Of a stretch of 64,000 bases of DNA, positions 12,167-20,964 are shown one piece after another. Origin of the DNA: Corallococcus silvisoli (lineage in GTDB: Bacteria; Myxococcota; Myxococcia; Myxococcales; Myxococcaceae); NCBI RefSeq assembly GCF_009909145.1, contig NZ_JAAAPJ010000007.1, positions 124,001 to 188,000 of the forward strand, written 5' to 3'. Every line of letters begins with the position of its first letter. Position 1 is the stretch's first letter. Below the pieces are notes generated by a model. It made no database searches, was not told the DNA's origin, and worked only from the letters and a program-made list of their open reading frames with translations. The position numbers and the translations under genes are program-made.

Positions 12167-13390
12167 ATGACCCACCTGCGAACGTTGCTCGCGGCCCTCT
12201 GTCTGTGCGCAGTCGGCCTGTTGCCCGTCCCGTCCTTCGCCGCCACGGAGCTGGTGCTCTGGCACGCCTACCGCGCGGAGGAGAAGGCCGCCCTGGAGAA
12301 GGTGGTCGCCGAGTACAACAAGGCCAACGAGGGCAAGGTCAAGGTCACCACGCTGGCGGTGCCCTACGACGCCTACGCGGACAAGATCTCCGCCACGGTG
12401 CCGCGCGGCAAGGGCCCGGACCTCTTCATCTTCGCGCAGGACCGGCTGGGCGGCTGGATTGAAGCGGGCAACACGGTGGAGCCCATCGACTTCTTCCTGG
12501 ATGACGCGACGAAGAAGCGCTTCATCCCCACGACGATGGAGGCGATGACCTACCGCGGGACCGCGTACGGCCTGCCGCTGAACTACAAGGTCATCACGCT
12601 CATCTACAACAAGAAGCTGGTCCCCACGCCGCCCAAGACGTCCGGCGAGATGGTGACGATGGCGAAGAAGCTCACCGACGCGAAGGCGGGCCGCTTCGGC
12701 CTCGCGTACGCGTACAACGACTTCTACTACCACGCGGCGGTGATGAACGGCTTCGGCGGCGGCGTGTTCGACGCGAAGAACGCCCCCACGATGAACTCGC
12801 CCGCCAACGTGAAGTCGGTGGAGCAGGTGCTCAAGTGGAAGAACAAGGACGGCATCCTGCCCGCGGAGCCTTCCAGCGCGCTCATCACCTCCCTCTTCAA
12901 CGAGGGCAAGGCCGCGATGGTGTTCTCCGGCCCGTGGTTCCTGGGCGAGGTCTCCAAGGACGTGGACTATGGCCTCGCGCGGCTGCCCACGCTGGATGAG
13001 AACAAGGGCACGCCGATGAAGCCGTGGATGACGGTGGAGGGCGTGTACGTGGCCGCCCCGTCGAAGAACAAGGAAGCGGCGTACGACTTCGCGAAGTTCC
13101 TCACGGACGCGGCCCCTGGCAGGACGCTGGCCCTGGAGGGCCGCCAGAGCCCCGCGAACCAGGCGGTGTACCAGGACGCGAAGGTGGCCGCGGATCCGCT
13201 GCTCAAGGCGATGAAGGACCAGGTGGACGTGGCCGTGCCCATGCCCAACCTGCCGGAGATGTCCATGGTCTGGACCCCCGCGACCAGCGCCATGAACACC
13301 GTGTTCAAGAACACCGCCACGCCCAAGGCGGCGCTGGACGCGGCCCAGAAGAGCGTGGCGAAGGACGTCGCCGGTCTGCGCAAGAAGTAA
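12167..13390 (+). CDS. malE: Maltose/maltodextrin-binding periplasmic protein
   Basis: 407 residues from ATG 12167 with GGAGG (12153-12157) upstream. A Sec signal peptide ends at SFA-A near residue 26, with no lipobox, so the protein is free in the periplasm. The mature protein is a family-1 extracellular solute-binding protein: TELVLWHAYRAEEKAALEKV at the start, then GPDLFIFAQDRLGGW and FAKFLTD, as in MalE. It would deliver maltodextrins to MalFG. Position between malK and malF fits. Confidence 0.9.
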   Translation: MTHLRTLLAALCLCAVGLLPVPSFAATELVLWHAYRAEEKAALEKVVAEYNKANEGKVKVTTLAVPYDAYADKISATVPRGKGPDLFIFAQDRLGGWIEAGNTVEPIDFFLDDATKKRFIPTTMEAMTYRGTAYGLPLNYKVITLIYNKKLVPTPPKTSGEMVTMAKKLTDAKAGRFGLAYAYNDFYYHAAVMNGFGGGVFDAKNAPTMNSPANVKSVEQVLKWKNKDGILPAEPSSALITSLFNEGKAAMVFSGPWFLGEVSKDVDYGLARLPTLDENKGTPMKPWMTVEGVYVAAPSKNKEAAYDFAKFLTDAAPGRTLALEGRQSPANQAVYQDAKVAADPLLKAMKDQVDVAVPMPNLPEMSMVWTPATSAMNTVFKNTATPKAALDAAQKSVAKDVAGLRKK

Positions 13391-13403
13391 GCGAGGAGCC
13401 GAA

Positions 13404-15452
13404 GTGAGCCAGAACGCCCCCCAGGAGTCCTCTTCCCCGGCCGGTGCCTCCCAGGCGCCAGGCCGCGGCTCCCCGAACAACGCCGCGACGGACCCCGCCA
13501 CTCCGGGGCCCTCGGGCCGCGCGGGAGGCATGAGGGGGCGCGTCCTGGTGGGGCTCGCGCTCGCGCTGGGCGCGTCCCTGTTCCTGGCGCACGGGCTCCT
13601 GGTCCGCGCCCAGGCCGAGCGCGGCCAGGAGCGCGCGCAGCGCAAGTCCGCCGTGGCCCTGCTGGGCCTGGCGGACCTGGTCCAGCGCGCGGAGGGCCAC
13701 GGCGACGCCGTGAAGGCGGTGGTCTCCGCCTGGCCCGGGACGCCGGGGAGCGCCGCGCGCGTCATCGCCTTCAGCGGCATCCGCCTGGAGGCGTCCACCT
13801 TCCCGGACGACACCGGGGACAAGGCCGCGCCGCGCCGGCTGTCGCGCGAGGAGAAGCCGCTGTACGACCGCGGCCAGCGCCTGCGCGCCGCGGTGGAGAC
13901 GAACCGCGAGGAGGAGGGCGCGCGCAAGGCGGAGGTGGAGTCGGAGATGCGCCCCACCGGGGGCCAGCTGCTGGCCGCGCCGGTGGAGGTGGACGGGCAG
14001 GTGGTGGGGTCGGTGGAGTACTTCACGCCGGTGCTGACGGAGGCGGAGGCGCCGTCGTGGACGCCGGTGCTGCTGGCCCTGCTGCTGCCGCTGGCGGCGT
14101 GCGCGGGCGCGGTGTACGCGCTGTCGCGTCAGGGCGCGCGCGTGGCGGTGGCGGCGGCGCTCTTCCTGGCGGGCCTGGGCGGCTACACCGTCTATTCGCT
14201 GCGCGCGCTGGACGCGGAGCTGCGCGAGACAGAGGACGCCGTGAGCGCGGAGCTGCGCACGCGCGGCGAGCTGGCGCGGGCCCTGGTCGCCGCGAACCAC
14301 TTGAAGGAGGACCCCGCGCTGAAGCCGGGCGCGTGGGACGCGGACGCGATGCGCCGCCCGCTGGGCCGGCTGACGGACTCCGGCGCGCCGGACGCGGACA
14401 AGCTCGCGGCGCGCGGCGCCCAGGTGCGCGGTGACGCGGGCAAGGCGCTGGGCGCGCTGGGCGCGCTGGGGCTGGCGGTGCTGCTCTTCATCGGCCTGGG
14501 CGCGCTGCACCGGATGGTGGCGACGGCGGTGGAGCACCGGCAGGCGTACGTCTACGTGGCGCCGGCGATGGTGGGGATGGTGCTGCTGGTCTTCTTCCCC
14601 TTCGCCTACGGCATCACGCTGTCGTTCACCGACGCCAACCTCTACAACAGCAGCCAGCCGCTGTCGGAGCTGTGGATTGGCCTGCGCAACTACACGGACA
14701 TCCTGGGCGACTTCAGCTTCGCGAAGACGGCGGCGGACGGCTCGCTGGTCTTCAACTACCTGAACTTCTACTACACGCTGCTCTTCACCATCCTCTGGAC
14801 GGTGACGAACGTGACCATCGGCGTGACGGTGGGCCTGCTGCTGGCGCTGGCGCTCAACGTGCCCAACCTGCGGATGCGGCCGGTGTACCGCGTGTTGCTC
14901 ATCCTGCCGTGGGCCATGCCCAACTACATCACCGCGCTCATCTGGAAGGGCATGTTCCACCAGCAGTTCGGCGTGGTGAACCACGTCATCCGGATGTTCG
15001 GCGGCGAGGGCCTGGCGTGGTTCGACTCGCCCGTCACGTCGTTCCTCACCGCGCTGGCGACGAACGGCTGGCTGTCCTTCCCCTTCATGATGGTGGTGTC
15101 GCTGGGCGCGCTCCAGTCCATCCCCGGGGAGCTGTACGAAGCGGCGCGCGTGGACGGGGCCAACCGGTGGCAGCAGTTCACCGCCATCACGCTGCCCGCG
15201 CTGAAGCCCGCGCTGGTGCCGGCGGTCATCCTGTCGGTGGTGTGGACCTTCAACATGTTCAACATCATCTTCCTGGTGACGGGCGGCGACCCGGGCGGCT
15301 CCACCGAAATCCTGGTCACCCAGGCGTACAAGTTCGCCTTCGAGCGCTACCGCCACGGCTACGCGGCGGCGTACTCCACCGTCATCTTCGGCATCCTGCT
15401 GCTCTACAGCCTGGTGCAGAACCGCATGAGCCGCGCCACGGAGGCCGCGTAA
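13404..15452 (+). CDS. malF: MalF-type permease with large N-terminal sensor-like extension
   Basis: 682 residues from GTG 13404; GAGGAG lies 5 nt upstream. The C-terminal 300 residues are a binding-protein-dependent permease. The EAA loop is at 579-601 (EAARVDGANRWQQFTAITLP), with about six membrane helices from 384 on. The first 380 residues are unusual: helix 46-66, a soluble region of about 150 residues (67-215) ending VDGQVVGSVEYFTPV, helices near 220-240 and 246-265, a second soluble stretch (266-348) and a helix at 349-368. The first soluble region looks like a single-Cache or CHASE-type periplasmic sensor. E. coli MalF has extra helices and a P2 loop but not this layout. The stop is 3 nt before malG. 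Confidence 0.88.
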   Translation: MSQNAPQESSSPAGASQAPGRGSPNNAATDPATPGPSGRAGGMRGRVLVGLALALGASLFLAHGLLVRAQAERGQERAQRKSAVALLGLADLVQRAEGHGDAVKAVVSAWPGTPGSAARVIAFSGIRLEASTFPDDTGDKAAPRRLSREEKPLYDRGQRLRAAVETNREEEGARKAEVESEMRPTGGQLLAAPVEVDGQVVGSVEYFTPVLTEAEAPSWTPVLLALLLPLAACAGAVYALSRQGARVAVAAALFLAGLGGYTVYSLRALDAELRETEDAVSAELRTRGELARALVAANHLKEDPALKPGAWDADAMRRPLGRLTDSGAPDADKLAARGAQVRGDAGKALGALGALGLAVLLFIGLGALHRMVATAVEHRQAYVYVAPAMVGMVLLVFFPFAYGITLSFTDANLYNSSQPLSELWIGLRNYTDILGDFSFAKTAADGSLVFNYLNFYYTLLFTILWTVTNVTIGVTVGLLLALALNVPNLRMRPVYRVLLILPWAMPNYITALIWKGMFHQQFGVVNHVIRMFGGEGLAWFDSPVTSFLTALATNGWLSFPFMMVVSLGALQSIPGELYEAARVDGANRWQQFTAITLPALKPALVPAVILSVVWTFNMFNIIFLVTGGDPGGSTEILVTQAYKFAFERYRHGYAAAYSTVIFGILLLYSLVQNRMSRATEAA

Positions 15453-15455
15453 CCC

Positions 15456-16343
15456 ATGGCGCTCTTCTCGGAACGTCGCGAAGGCTTCTCCCACCTGCCG
15501 CTGCACGCGGTGCTGGTGGCCTTCACCCTCTTCACCATCTACCCCATCCTCTGGGTGGTGAGCCTGGCCTTCTCCGGCAAGCAGAGCCTGGCCATCGCCA
15601 CGCTGCCGGAGAACCCCACCTTCTGGGACCGGCTGCGCGCGGTGACGCCGTGGCCGGAGACCTTCTCCACGTCCAACTTCGCGTCGGTGATGACGGACCA
15701 GCCGTTCGCGAAGTGGATGCTCAACAGCGCCATCGTGGCCATTGGCACCACGGTGCTGGGCGTGTTCCTGGCGTGCACCGCGGCGTATGCCTTCAGCCGC
15801 TTCAAGTTCCCCGGCCAGCGCGCGGGCATGATGGCGTTCCTCGTGTCCCAGATGTTCCCGGGCACGCTGATGCTCATCCCGCTCTACATCATCCTGGTGC
15901 AGTGGCTGGGCCTGGGCAGCAGCCGGCTGGGCCTCATCATCGTGTACGCCACCACGTCCATCCCGTTCAGCGTGTGGATGCTCAAGGGCTACTTCGACAC
16001 CATCCCCAAGGACCTGGAGGAGGCGGCGCTGATTGAAGGCGCGTCCGTGGGGCGCATCTTCTGGAGCGTCATCCTGCCCCTGGCGAAGCCCGCGGTGGCG
16101 GTGACGGCGCTCTTCAGCTTCATGACCGCGTGGAACGAGTTCATCCTCGCGGCGACGTTCATGGACCAGGAAGCCATGTACACGGCGCCGGTGGGCCTGC
16201 GCTTCTTCGTGGGTGGCTTCAGCCAGCAGTGGGGCTACTTCGCCGCGGGCTCCATCATCGTGTCCGTGCCCGTCGTGTTCCTCTTCCTCTTCCTCCAGAA
16301 GTACCTCGTCTCCGGGCTCACCGCCGGTGGCGTGAAGGGTTAG
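15456..16343 (+). CDS. malG: MalG-type permease
   Basis: 295 residues with about six membrane helices. The EAA loop EAALIEGASVGRIFWSVILP is in the C-terminal half and contacts MalK. Start ATG 15456 lies 3 nt after the malF stop. It forms the inner-membrane channel with MalF. A loop between helices 1 and 2 (residues about 45-85) is longer than in many family members, as in E. coli MalG. Confidence 0.92.
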   Translation: MALFSERREGFSHLPLHAVLVAFTLFTIYPILWVVSLAFSGKQSLAIATLPENPTFWDRLRAVTPWPETFSTSNFASVMTDQPFAKWMLNSAIVAIGTTVLGVFLACTAAYAFSRFKFPGQRAGMMAFLVSQMFPGTLMLIPLYIILVQWLGLGSSRLGLIIVYATTSIPFSVWMLKGYFDTIPKDLEEAALIEGASVGRIFWSVILPLAKPAVAVTALFSFMTAWNEFILAATFMDQEAMYTAPVGLRFFVGGFSQQWGYFAAGSIIVSVPVVFLFLFLQKYLVSGLTAGGVKG

Positions 16344-16395
16344 TCGCGCCGTTCTTCGCAGTCCCCCCGTCTGTCGTTGCAAGGAGCCGCATCCC

Positions 16396-17349
16396 ATGAT
16401 CAACCCCCGCATCGCAGTCCTGACGTTGGCCGCCTCGCTGTCCGCGGCCCCGGCCCTGGCCGACAAGGTGTCGTTCAAGGACCCCACCGGTGATGACAAG
16501 GGCCCGGGCAAGTACACCTACCCGACGGACCCCGTGTACAAGCCGGGCTCGTTCGACCTGACGGGCTTCACGCTGGACCAGGGCGGCAACAAGACCGACA
16601 TCACCATCCAGCTGAAGGCGTCGCTGGAGAACCCCTGGAAGATGGCGGACGGCTTCTCCGTGCAGGAGGTCTTCGTCTTCATCGACACGGACCACAAGGT
16701 GGGCAGCGGCTTCACGGACAGCCCCCCGGGCCTCAACATCGCCTTCGCCCCGGAGGACGCCTGGGACAAGGTCATCATCATCTCCCCGCAGGGCTCCTCG
16801 CGCGTGCGCGCGGAGGCCAACAACAAGGCGGGCGCGATGAAGGGCGCCGTCGTGGTGCCCACCAAGGTGCGCGCCTCCGGCAACAAGATCACCGCCACGG
16901 TGCTGAACGCCGACCTGGGCGAGGGCGACCCGACGAAGTGGGGCTACCAGGTCGTGATGCAGTCCAACGAGGGCTTCCCGGCGGACAATGACCTGCTCAC
17001 GCGCCGCGTGAACGAATACGAGGGCCAGCACCGCTTTGGCGGCGGCTCTGACTTCAACTGCGACCCGCATGTGATTGACGTGCTGGCCGGCCAGGGCAAG
17101 GGCGACAGCTCCGAGGTCAAGGCGCAGTACGACATGCTCGCCTACGAGTGCGCGAGTGACGGTTCCGCAACGAAGAAGGCCACGCTGAAGATGGTGGCCG
17201 GCCCGAACCGCCCCGCGGCGCAGGCGGGCGCGGCGACTCCTGCTCCGGCTCCCGCGGCCCCCGAGGCTCCGGCTCCGGCGCCCGCTCCGGCCGCTCCGGC
17301 TGGAACGACGGACGCTCCGGCGCCGACCACGGCCACGCCGACGAAGTAG
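16396..17349 (+). CDS. Secreted glucodextranase C-terminal-domain-like protein
   Basis: 317 residues. Signal peptide MINPRIAVLTLAASLSAAPALA, then DKVSFKDPTGDDKGPGKYTY, which opens the beta-sandwich domain found at the C-terminus of glucodextranases and related amylases (GD-C/DOMON-like). FDLTGFTLDQ, VFVFIDTDHKVGSGFTDSPPG and WGYQVVMQSNEG are its usual landmarks. Residues 270-317 are an Ala/Pro low-complexity tail. In enzymes this domain binds carbohydrate or the surface; standing alone it may capture oligosaccharide or assist the barrel protein encoded next. It lies 53 bp after malG in the same direction. A second, lipidated relative is encoded at 19840. Confidence 0.8.
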   Translation: MINPRIAVLTLAASLSAAPALADKVSFKDPTGDDKGPGKYTYPTDPVYKPGSFDLTGFTLDQGGNKTDITIQLKASLENPWKMADGFSVQEVFVFIDTDHKVGSGFTDSPPGLNIAFAPEDAWDKVIIISPQGSSRVRAEANNKAGAMKGAVVVPTKVRASGNKITATVLNADLGEGDPTKWGYQVVMQSNEGFPADNDLLTRRVNEYEGQHRFGGGSDFNCDPHVIDVLAGQGKGDSSEVKAQYDMLAYECASDGSATKKATLKMVAGPNRPAAQAGAATPAPAPAAPEAPAPAPAPAAPAGTTDAPAPTTATPTK

Positions 17350-17358
17350 TCGCCGGCG

Positions 17359-17375
17359 GACTGTTCAAAACAGTC
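17359..17375. promoter_or_regulatory. Candidate operator, copy 2 (outer-membrane barrel promoter)
   Basis: GACTGTT-caa-AACAGTC is a perfect 7-3-7 dyad 10 nt after the stop of the preceding gene and 115 nt before the barrel gene. It shares both half-sites with 9314-9330. The half-site spacing (CTGT-N5-ACAG) differs from LexA boxes (N8 in the enteric consensus). It suggests an internal promoter that can raise barrel expression independently. Confidence 0.5.
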
Positions 17376-17408
17376 TGTTTCAAGGTTTGATGCAACACGG
17401 GGAGGGCT

Positions 17409-17456
17409 GCCGCGGCGAACCCGCGGCGGCCCCGGGAGAGGGGATGACCCCCCTCT
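17409..17456 (+). promoter_or_regulatory. Two tandem hairpins in the barrel gene leader
   Basis: Stem 1: GCCGCGG (17409-17415) with CCGCGGC (17421-17427). Stem 2: AGAGGGG (17437-17443) with CCCCTCT (17450-17456). They lie between the dyad at 17359 and the start at 17491. They could end read-through from malG, act as a 3'-end barrier protecting upstream mRNA, or form an attenuator; the sequence does not decide. Confidence 0.4.
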
Positions 17457-17490
17457 GAATCAAGTCTTCGAGAAGGGTTTTCCGAACATC

Positions 17491-19689
17491 ATGAAGAATC
17501 GCAAGAACGTGGTGCGGGGAGCGTGTGCGCTCACCGTGGCGGCCGGCCTGATTCCTGGGGCGGCCATGGCGCAGGACAGCGGCCCCAAGCTCACCATTGG
17601 CGGCACGACCTATACCAAATACCTCTGGGGCAATCAGCGCGACCAGGGCGCGATGTACAACTTCACGACAGTTCCCGGTGAGGGCTACGGCGACAACGGT
17701 ATCGGCACGGAGCTGGAGCTCCTGCTGAACGCGAAGATCTCCCCGCAGGTGGAGGTCAACGGCCGCATCCACAGCCGCTTCAACCAGAACTTCTGGACGA
17801 ACTTCGGTGGCTTCGGCGGTGACCCGTCCAAGCCCTGTGTCGCGGGCGACTGCGGCGAGTTCGACCCGCGCTCCAACCAGTACATCAAGCTGCGCGGCAT
17901 GGCGGTGACGCTGCGTCCGGGCTACCTCATCGACTCGGCGCTCATCGGTTCGACGGACCTGGGCCAGTTCGACCCGTTCGTCATCGGCCGCGTCCGCTAT
18001 ATCGACCGCGACAACGCGTCGGCCATCATGCTGCAGGGCTCCAACTTCGACCGGAAGCTCACGTGGGACGCGGCGCGCATCGCGCTCCCCCGGCTCTGGG
18101 CCGGCCCGGGCTTCAACACGGGCGCGTTCCACGCGCGTGACGCCGCCTACGGCTTCCAGGCGAAGTACACCCCCTCCGAGCTCTTCGACGTGGGCGGCAT
18201 CTTCCAGTACGCCAACGACCAGGAGATCAACTCCGAGGACAACGACTTCGACAACGGCCGTGACCTCACGCCTCGCTACCGCAACGGCGTGGGCGGTCTG
18301 AAGGCGGGCCTGCACATGGGCTCGTGGCTGGACGTGCGCGGCGCCGCGTATACGTCGTACTCCAACGCGGACCCGGTGCTCTCGCCGGCGAACTTCGGCG
18401 GCATTGGTGGCTACAGCGCGGTGCTGGCGGGCCACCACACCGACCAGACGTACATGCTGAACGCGTCCCTCAACGACCCGCTGGACGTGGGCCTGTCGCT
18501 GAACTTCCAGCTGTTCAGCATTGGCGCGGACTACGTGGCGGTGATGGCCAGCCGCCGCGAGGCGGACGTGCTGCTCACCGAAGGTCACGACGGCAGCTTC
18601 GCGTTCCCCGGTCCGTCCAACGCGTCCTACGGCGTCTACAAGGGCAACCCCACCCGCATCGGCTACGGCGGCTGGACGAGCGAGGCCCAGCAGGTCGCCA
18701 CCATCAACGTGGACAACGACTTCACGGACTTCGACGAGCCCATGGCGGAGACGGCCATCGGTTGGAAGGGCGTGACGGCGAACCCGGTCTACACCAACGG
18801 CGCGCTGGAGGTGGGCGGTGAGTATTCCTTCATCACCTACAACACCAACTGGCAGGCGTACGGCAACGACCAGCAGTCGCTGAACAACACCACGTACCCC
18901 GGCACGGAGCTGGATTCGGGCGTGGGCCACAACTTCCGCACCGCCTACCAGCCCTTCCAGGACAAGAAGACGCACCTGGTCGCGCTGCGCGCCAAGTACG
19001 TGGTGGACGTGCTGAAGGGCATCGATGTGTTCGGCAAGTTCAAGTACATCCACGAGTCGGACAAGCGCATGAACGACCCGCGCTTCCTGCCGTTCCAGCA
19101 GGGCGCGTGCCCGGGTGGCGCGGTGGCGTGCGACAACTCGCTCGTCAACGAGTACAGCGCTGGCAACAGCACCTCCGGCCTGTACGGCAACCCGGCGGTC
19201 ATCACGAACAGCGACGGTGTCACGGGCTACCAGTTCAAGCCGTTCGACAACATCGCGGACGACGACCGCCTGCTGGACTACACGACGTTCACCGCGGGCG
19301 CGGGCTACCAGTTCACGGATGACCTGTACGTGTCCGCCAGCTACTCCAAGTTCTTCGCGGACCTGCTGGACGGCAACACGGCGTTCCAGGCGTACAACAA
19401 CCATGAGATGGCGTCCGGCAAGCACAACAAGAACCAGCTGCTGGTGAAGGCGCGCTACATCCTGTCCGGCGTGGAGTTCGGTCTGGAGGGCCAGTACGCG
19501 TTCGGCACCTTCCGTCCCGACTTCGGCGACGGCTTCGTGGTGCAGTACGCGGACGACTCCATCTCGGCCGACCACGGCGTGGCGGTGGGTTCGCGCGGCT
19601 TCACCAACCGCAACGGCGGCTGGAACAGCCTGGAAGAGCGCAACTTCGAGCACGTGCGCGTCAAGGCGTTCATGAAGGCGCAGTTCTAG
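17491..19689 (+). CDS. Outer-membrane beta-barrel protein of the starch locus
   Basis: 732 residues. A Sec signal peptide ends at AMA-Q (residue about 27). The mature protein has alternating hydrophobic/polar strands throughout, with many Tyr/Phe/Asn/Gly turns, and ends in FMKAQF; a C-terminal Phe is the usual outer-membrane assembly signal. No plug or TonB box is visible, so it is not SusC-like. The length suits a barrel of about 16-26 strands. Its place between the MalEFGK importer and a glucodextranase-C lipoprotein suggests the outer-membrane route for maltodextrins, as LamB is in E. coli, but it does not look like LamB in sequence. AAGGG precedes ATG by 13 nt, a loose RBS. A terminator follows. 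Confidence 0.8.
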   Translation: MKNRKNVVRGACALTVAAGLIPGAAMAQDSGPKLTIGGTTYTKYLWGNQRDQGAMYNFTTVPGEGYGDNGIGTELELLLNAKISPQVEVNGRIHSRFNQNFWTNFGGFGGDPSKPCVAGDCGEFDPRSNQYIKLRGMAVTLRPGYLIDSALIGSTDLGQFDPFVIGRVRYIDRDNASAIMLQGSNFDRKLTWDAARIALPRLWAGPGFNTGAFHARDAAYGFQAKYTPSELFDVGGIFQYANDQEINSEDNDFDNGRDLTPRYRNGVGGLKAGLHMGSWLDVRGAAYTSYSNADPVLSPANFGGIGGYSAVLAGHHTDQTYMLNASLNDPLDVGLSLNFQLFSIGADYVAVMASRREADVLLTEGHDGSFAFPGPSNASYGVYKGNPTRIGYGGWTSEAQQVATINVDNDFTDFDEPMAETAIGWKGVTANPVYTNGALEVGGEYSFITYNTNWQAYGNDQQSLNNTTYPGTELDSGVGHNFRTAYQPFQDKKTHLVALRAKYVVDVLKGIDVFGKFKYIHESDKRMNDPRFLPFQQGACPGGAVACDNSLVNEYSAGNSTSGLYGNPAVITNSDGVTGYQFKPFDNIADDDRLLDYTTFTAGAGYQFTDDLYVSASYSKFFADLLDGNTAFQAYNNHEMASGKHNKNQLLVKARYILSGVEFGLEGQYAFGTFRPDFGDGFVVQYADDSISADHGVAVGSRGFTNRNGGWNSLEERNFEHVRVKAFMKAQF

Positions 19690-19734
19690 TCACCGCGCGC
19701 CCTGCATCCAGCGGGGCATGCGGTTGACGCAGTG

Positions 19735-19770
19735 GGAGCCCGGGGCGCCTGTGAAGGCACTCCGGGCTCC
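19735..19770 (+). terminator. Terminator after the outer-membrane barrel gene
   Basis: GGAGCCCGG (19735-19743) pairs perfectly with CCGGGCTCC (19762-19770) and is followed by ttgcgttt. It sits 46 nt after the barrel gene stop. Confidence 0.65.
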
Positions 19771-19839
19771 TTGCGTTTGGGGGCCCGCGCGATACACCTC
19801 CAGGGCCGTTCCCTCTCTTCGTGCCCGAGGTGTCCTTCC

Positions 19840-20955
19840 GTGCTCCCGCGCCGCCGCGTGTCCGCGCTCCTGCTCGCCTCCTCCCTGGCCGCGTGTTCCG
19901 GCGGCAAGACGCGCGAGGACGCGCTGCTGTTCCGGCTGACGGATCCGGTGGGGGATGACCACGGCGACGGGGAGCTGGTGTATCCGCGCCGGACGGACCT
20001 GGGGCGGGGCGACCTGGACATGGTGGCGGTGGCGGCGTTCGCGGATGGCGAGGCGACGCGCTTCGAGGTGACGTTCGCCCACCCCATCGCGAGGCCGTCG
20101 CGCGCGCAGGCGTTGGACCTGGAGGGCGCCACGGTCGCGGAGCGCGCGCGGCACGGCTTCTACACATTCAACGTGGACCTGTACGTGGACACCGACCGGG
20201 CGGCGGGCTCCGGGCGCACGGACACGCTGCCGGGGCGCGGGCTCACGCTGGCGCCGGACTCCGGGTGGGAGAAGGCGGTGGTGTTGACGCCGCGCCCGTA
20301 CGAGGCGCGGGAGGCCCTGCGCAAGCACTGGCGTCAGGCGGCGCTGGAGGACTACGAGAAGAAGACGGGCCCCATTGGCGGCAAGGTGGAGGCGGAGCTG
20401 AACGCGGCCACGGAGCAGGCGCTGGAGGCGCGGGTGTTCTTCCCCACCATCATCCAGGTGAGCGGGCGCACGGTGATGTTCCAGGTGCCGGACCGCTTCC
20501 TGGGGGGACACGCGCGGGCGGACTGGGGTTACGCGGTGGCGGTGACGGGCGCGTCCCTCGAGCGGCGCGTGGCGCTGGGCGGGATGTTCGGCGGGGATGT
20601 CACCGCGAACCAGCGGCTGATGGCGATGGGCATCGCGCCGGGAGAGGCCACCTACGACCGCTTCGGCGGAGGCCGCAAGGGCGATGCGTCGCAGTCGCCG
20701 GTGGTGGACCTGCTGGTGCAGCCGGGCACGACGCAAGAGGAGGTGCTGGGGCCCACGAAGCCGGCGTGGAGCGCGGTGGTCCCCGCGGGCGGTAAGGTGG
20801 CCCCGGCGGCGGTGGTGGCCCCGGCGGCGGGCACGGAAGGCGCGGGTGCGCCGGAGGTCGCTCCGGCGGGCACGGAGGACATGTCGGTGCCAGGGGTGGC
20901 CGTGCCCGGTGTGGAGGATGCAAGGCGCGTGGATCCGCCGTCGCCCGCTCCGTGA
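19840..20955 (+). CDS. Lipoprotein with glucodextranase C-terminal-like domain
   Basis: 371-372 residues from GTG 19840, chosen because GAGG (19827-19830) precedes it and it gives the signal MLPRRRVSALLLASSLAAC with lipidated Cys. FRLTDPVGDDHGDGELVYP, then DLDMVAVAAF, VDTDRAAGSGRTDTLPG and WGYAVAVTG, parallel the landmarks of the protein at 16396. The two are distant paralogues, one soluble and one lipid-anchored. An insertion near residues 160-190 (EALRKHWRQAALEDYEKK) is helical and absent from the soluble one. The C-terminal 60 residues are Ala/Pro/Gly-rich. It lies behind the barrel gene's terminator, so it may have its own promoter. Role inferred: surface or periplasmic partner of starch uptake. 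Confidence 0.75.
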   Translation: MLPRRRVSALLLASSLAACSGGKTREDALLFRLTDPVGDDHGDGELVYPRRTDLGRGDLDMVAVAAFADGEATRFEVTFAHPIARPSRAQALDLEGATVAERARHGFYTFNVDLYVDTDRAAGSGRTDTLPGRGLTLAPDSGWEKAVVLTPRPYEAREALRKHWRQAALEDYEKKTGPIGGKVEAELNAATEQALEARVFFPTIIQVSGRTVMFQVPDRFLGGHARADWGYAVAVTGASLERRVALGGMFGGDVTANQRLMAMGIAPGEATYDRFGGGRKGDASQSPVVDLLVQPGTTQEEVLGPTKPAWSAVVPAGGKVAPAAVVAPAAGTEGAGAPEVAPAGTEDMSVPGVAVPGVEDARRVDPPSPAP

Positions 20956-20964
20956 CGCCGGCCG

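Noticed and set aside
13305..16517. Long minus-strand frame opposite malF and malG
   Set aside because: Same shadow composition (Arg/His/Gln/Ala runs); malF and malG are certain.
17359..17375. Dyad considered as a LexA box
   Set aside because: Half-sites are CTGT-N5-ACAG; the enteric LexA box has N8, and neither gene is SOS-like.
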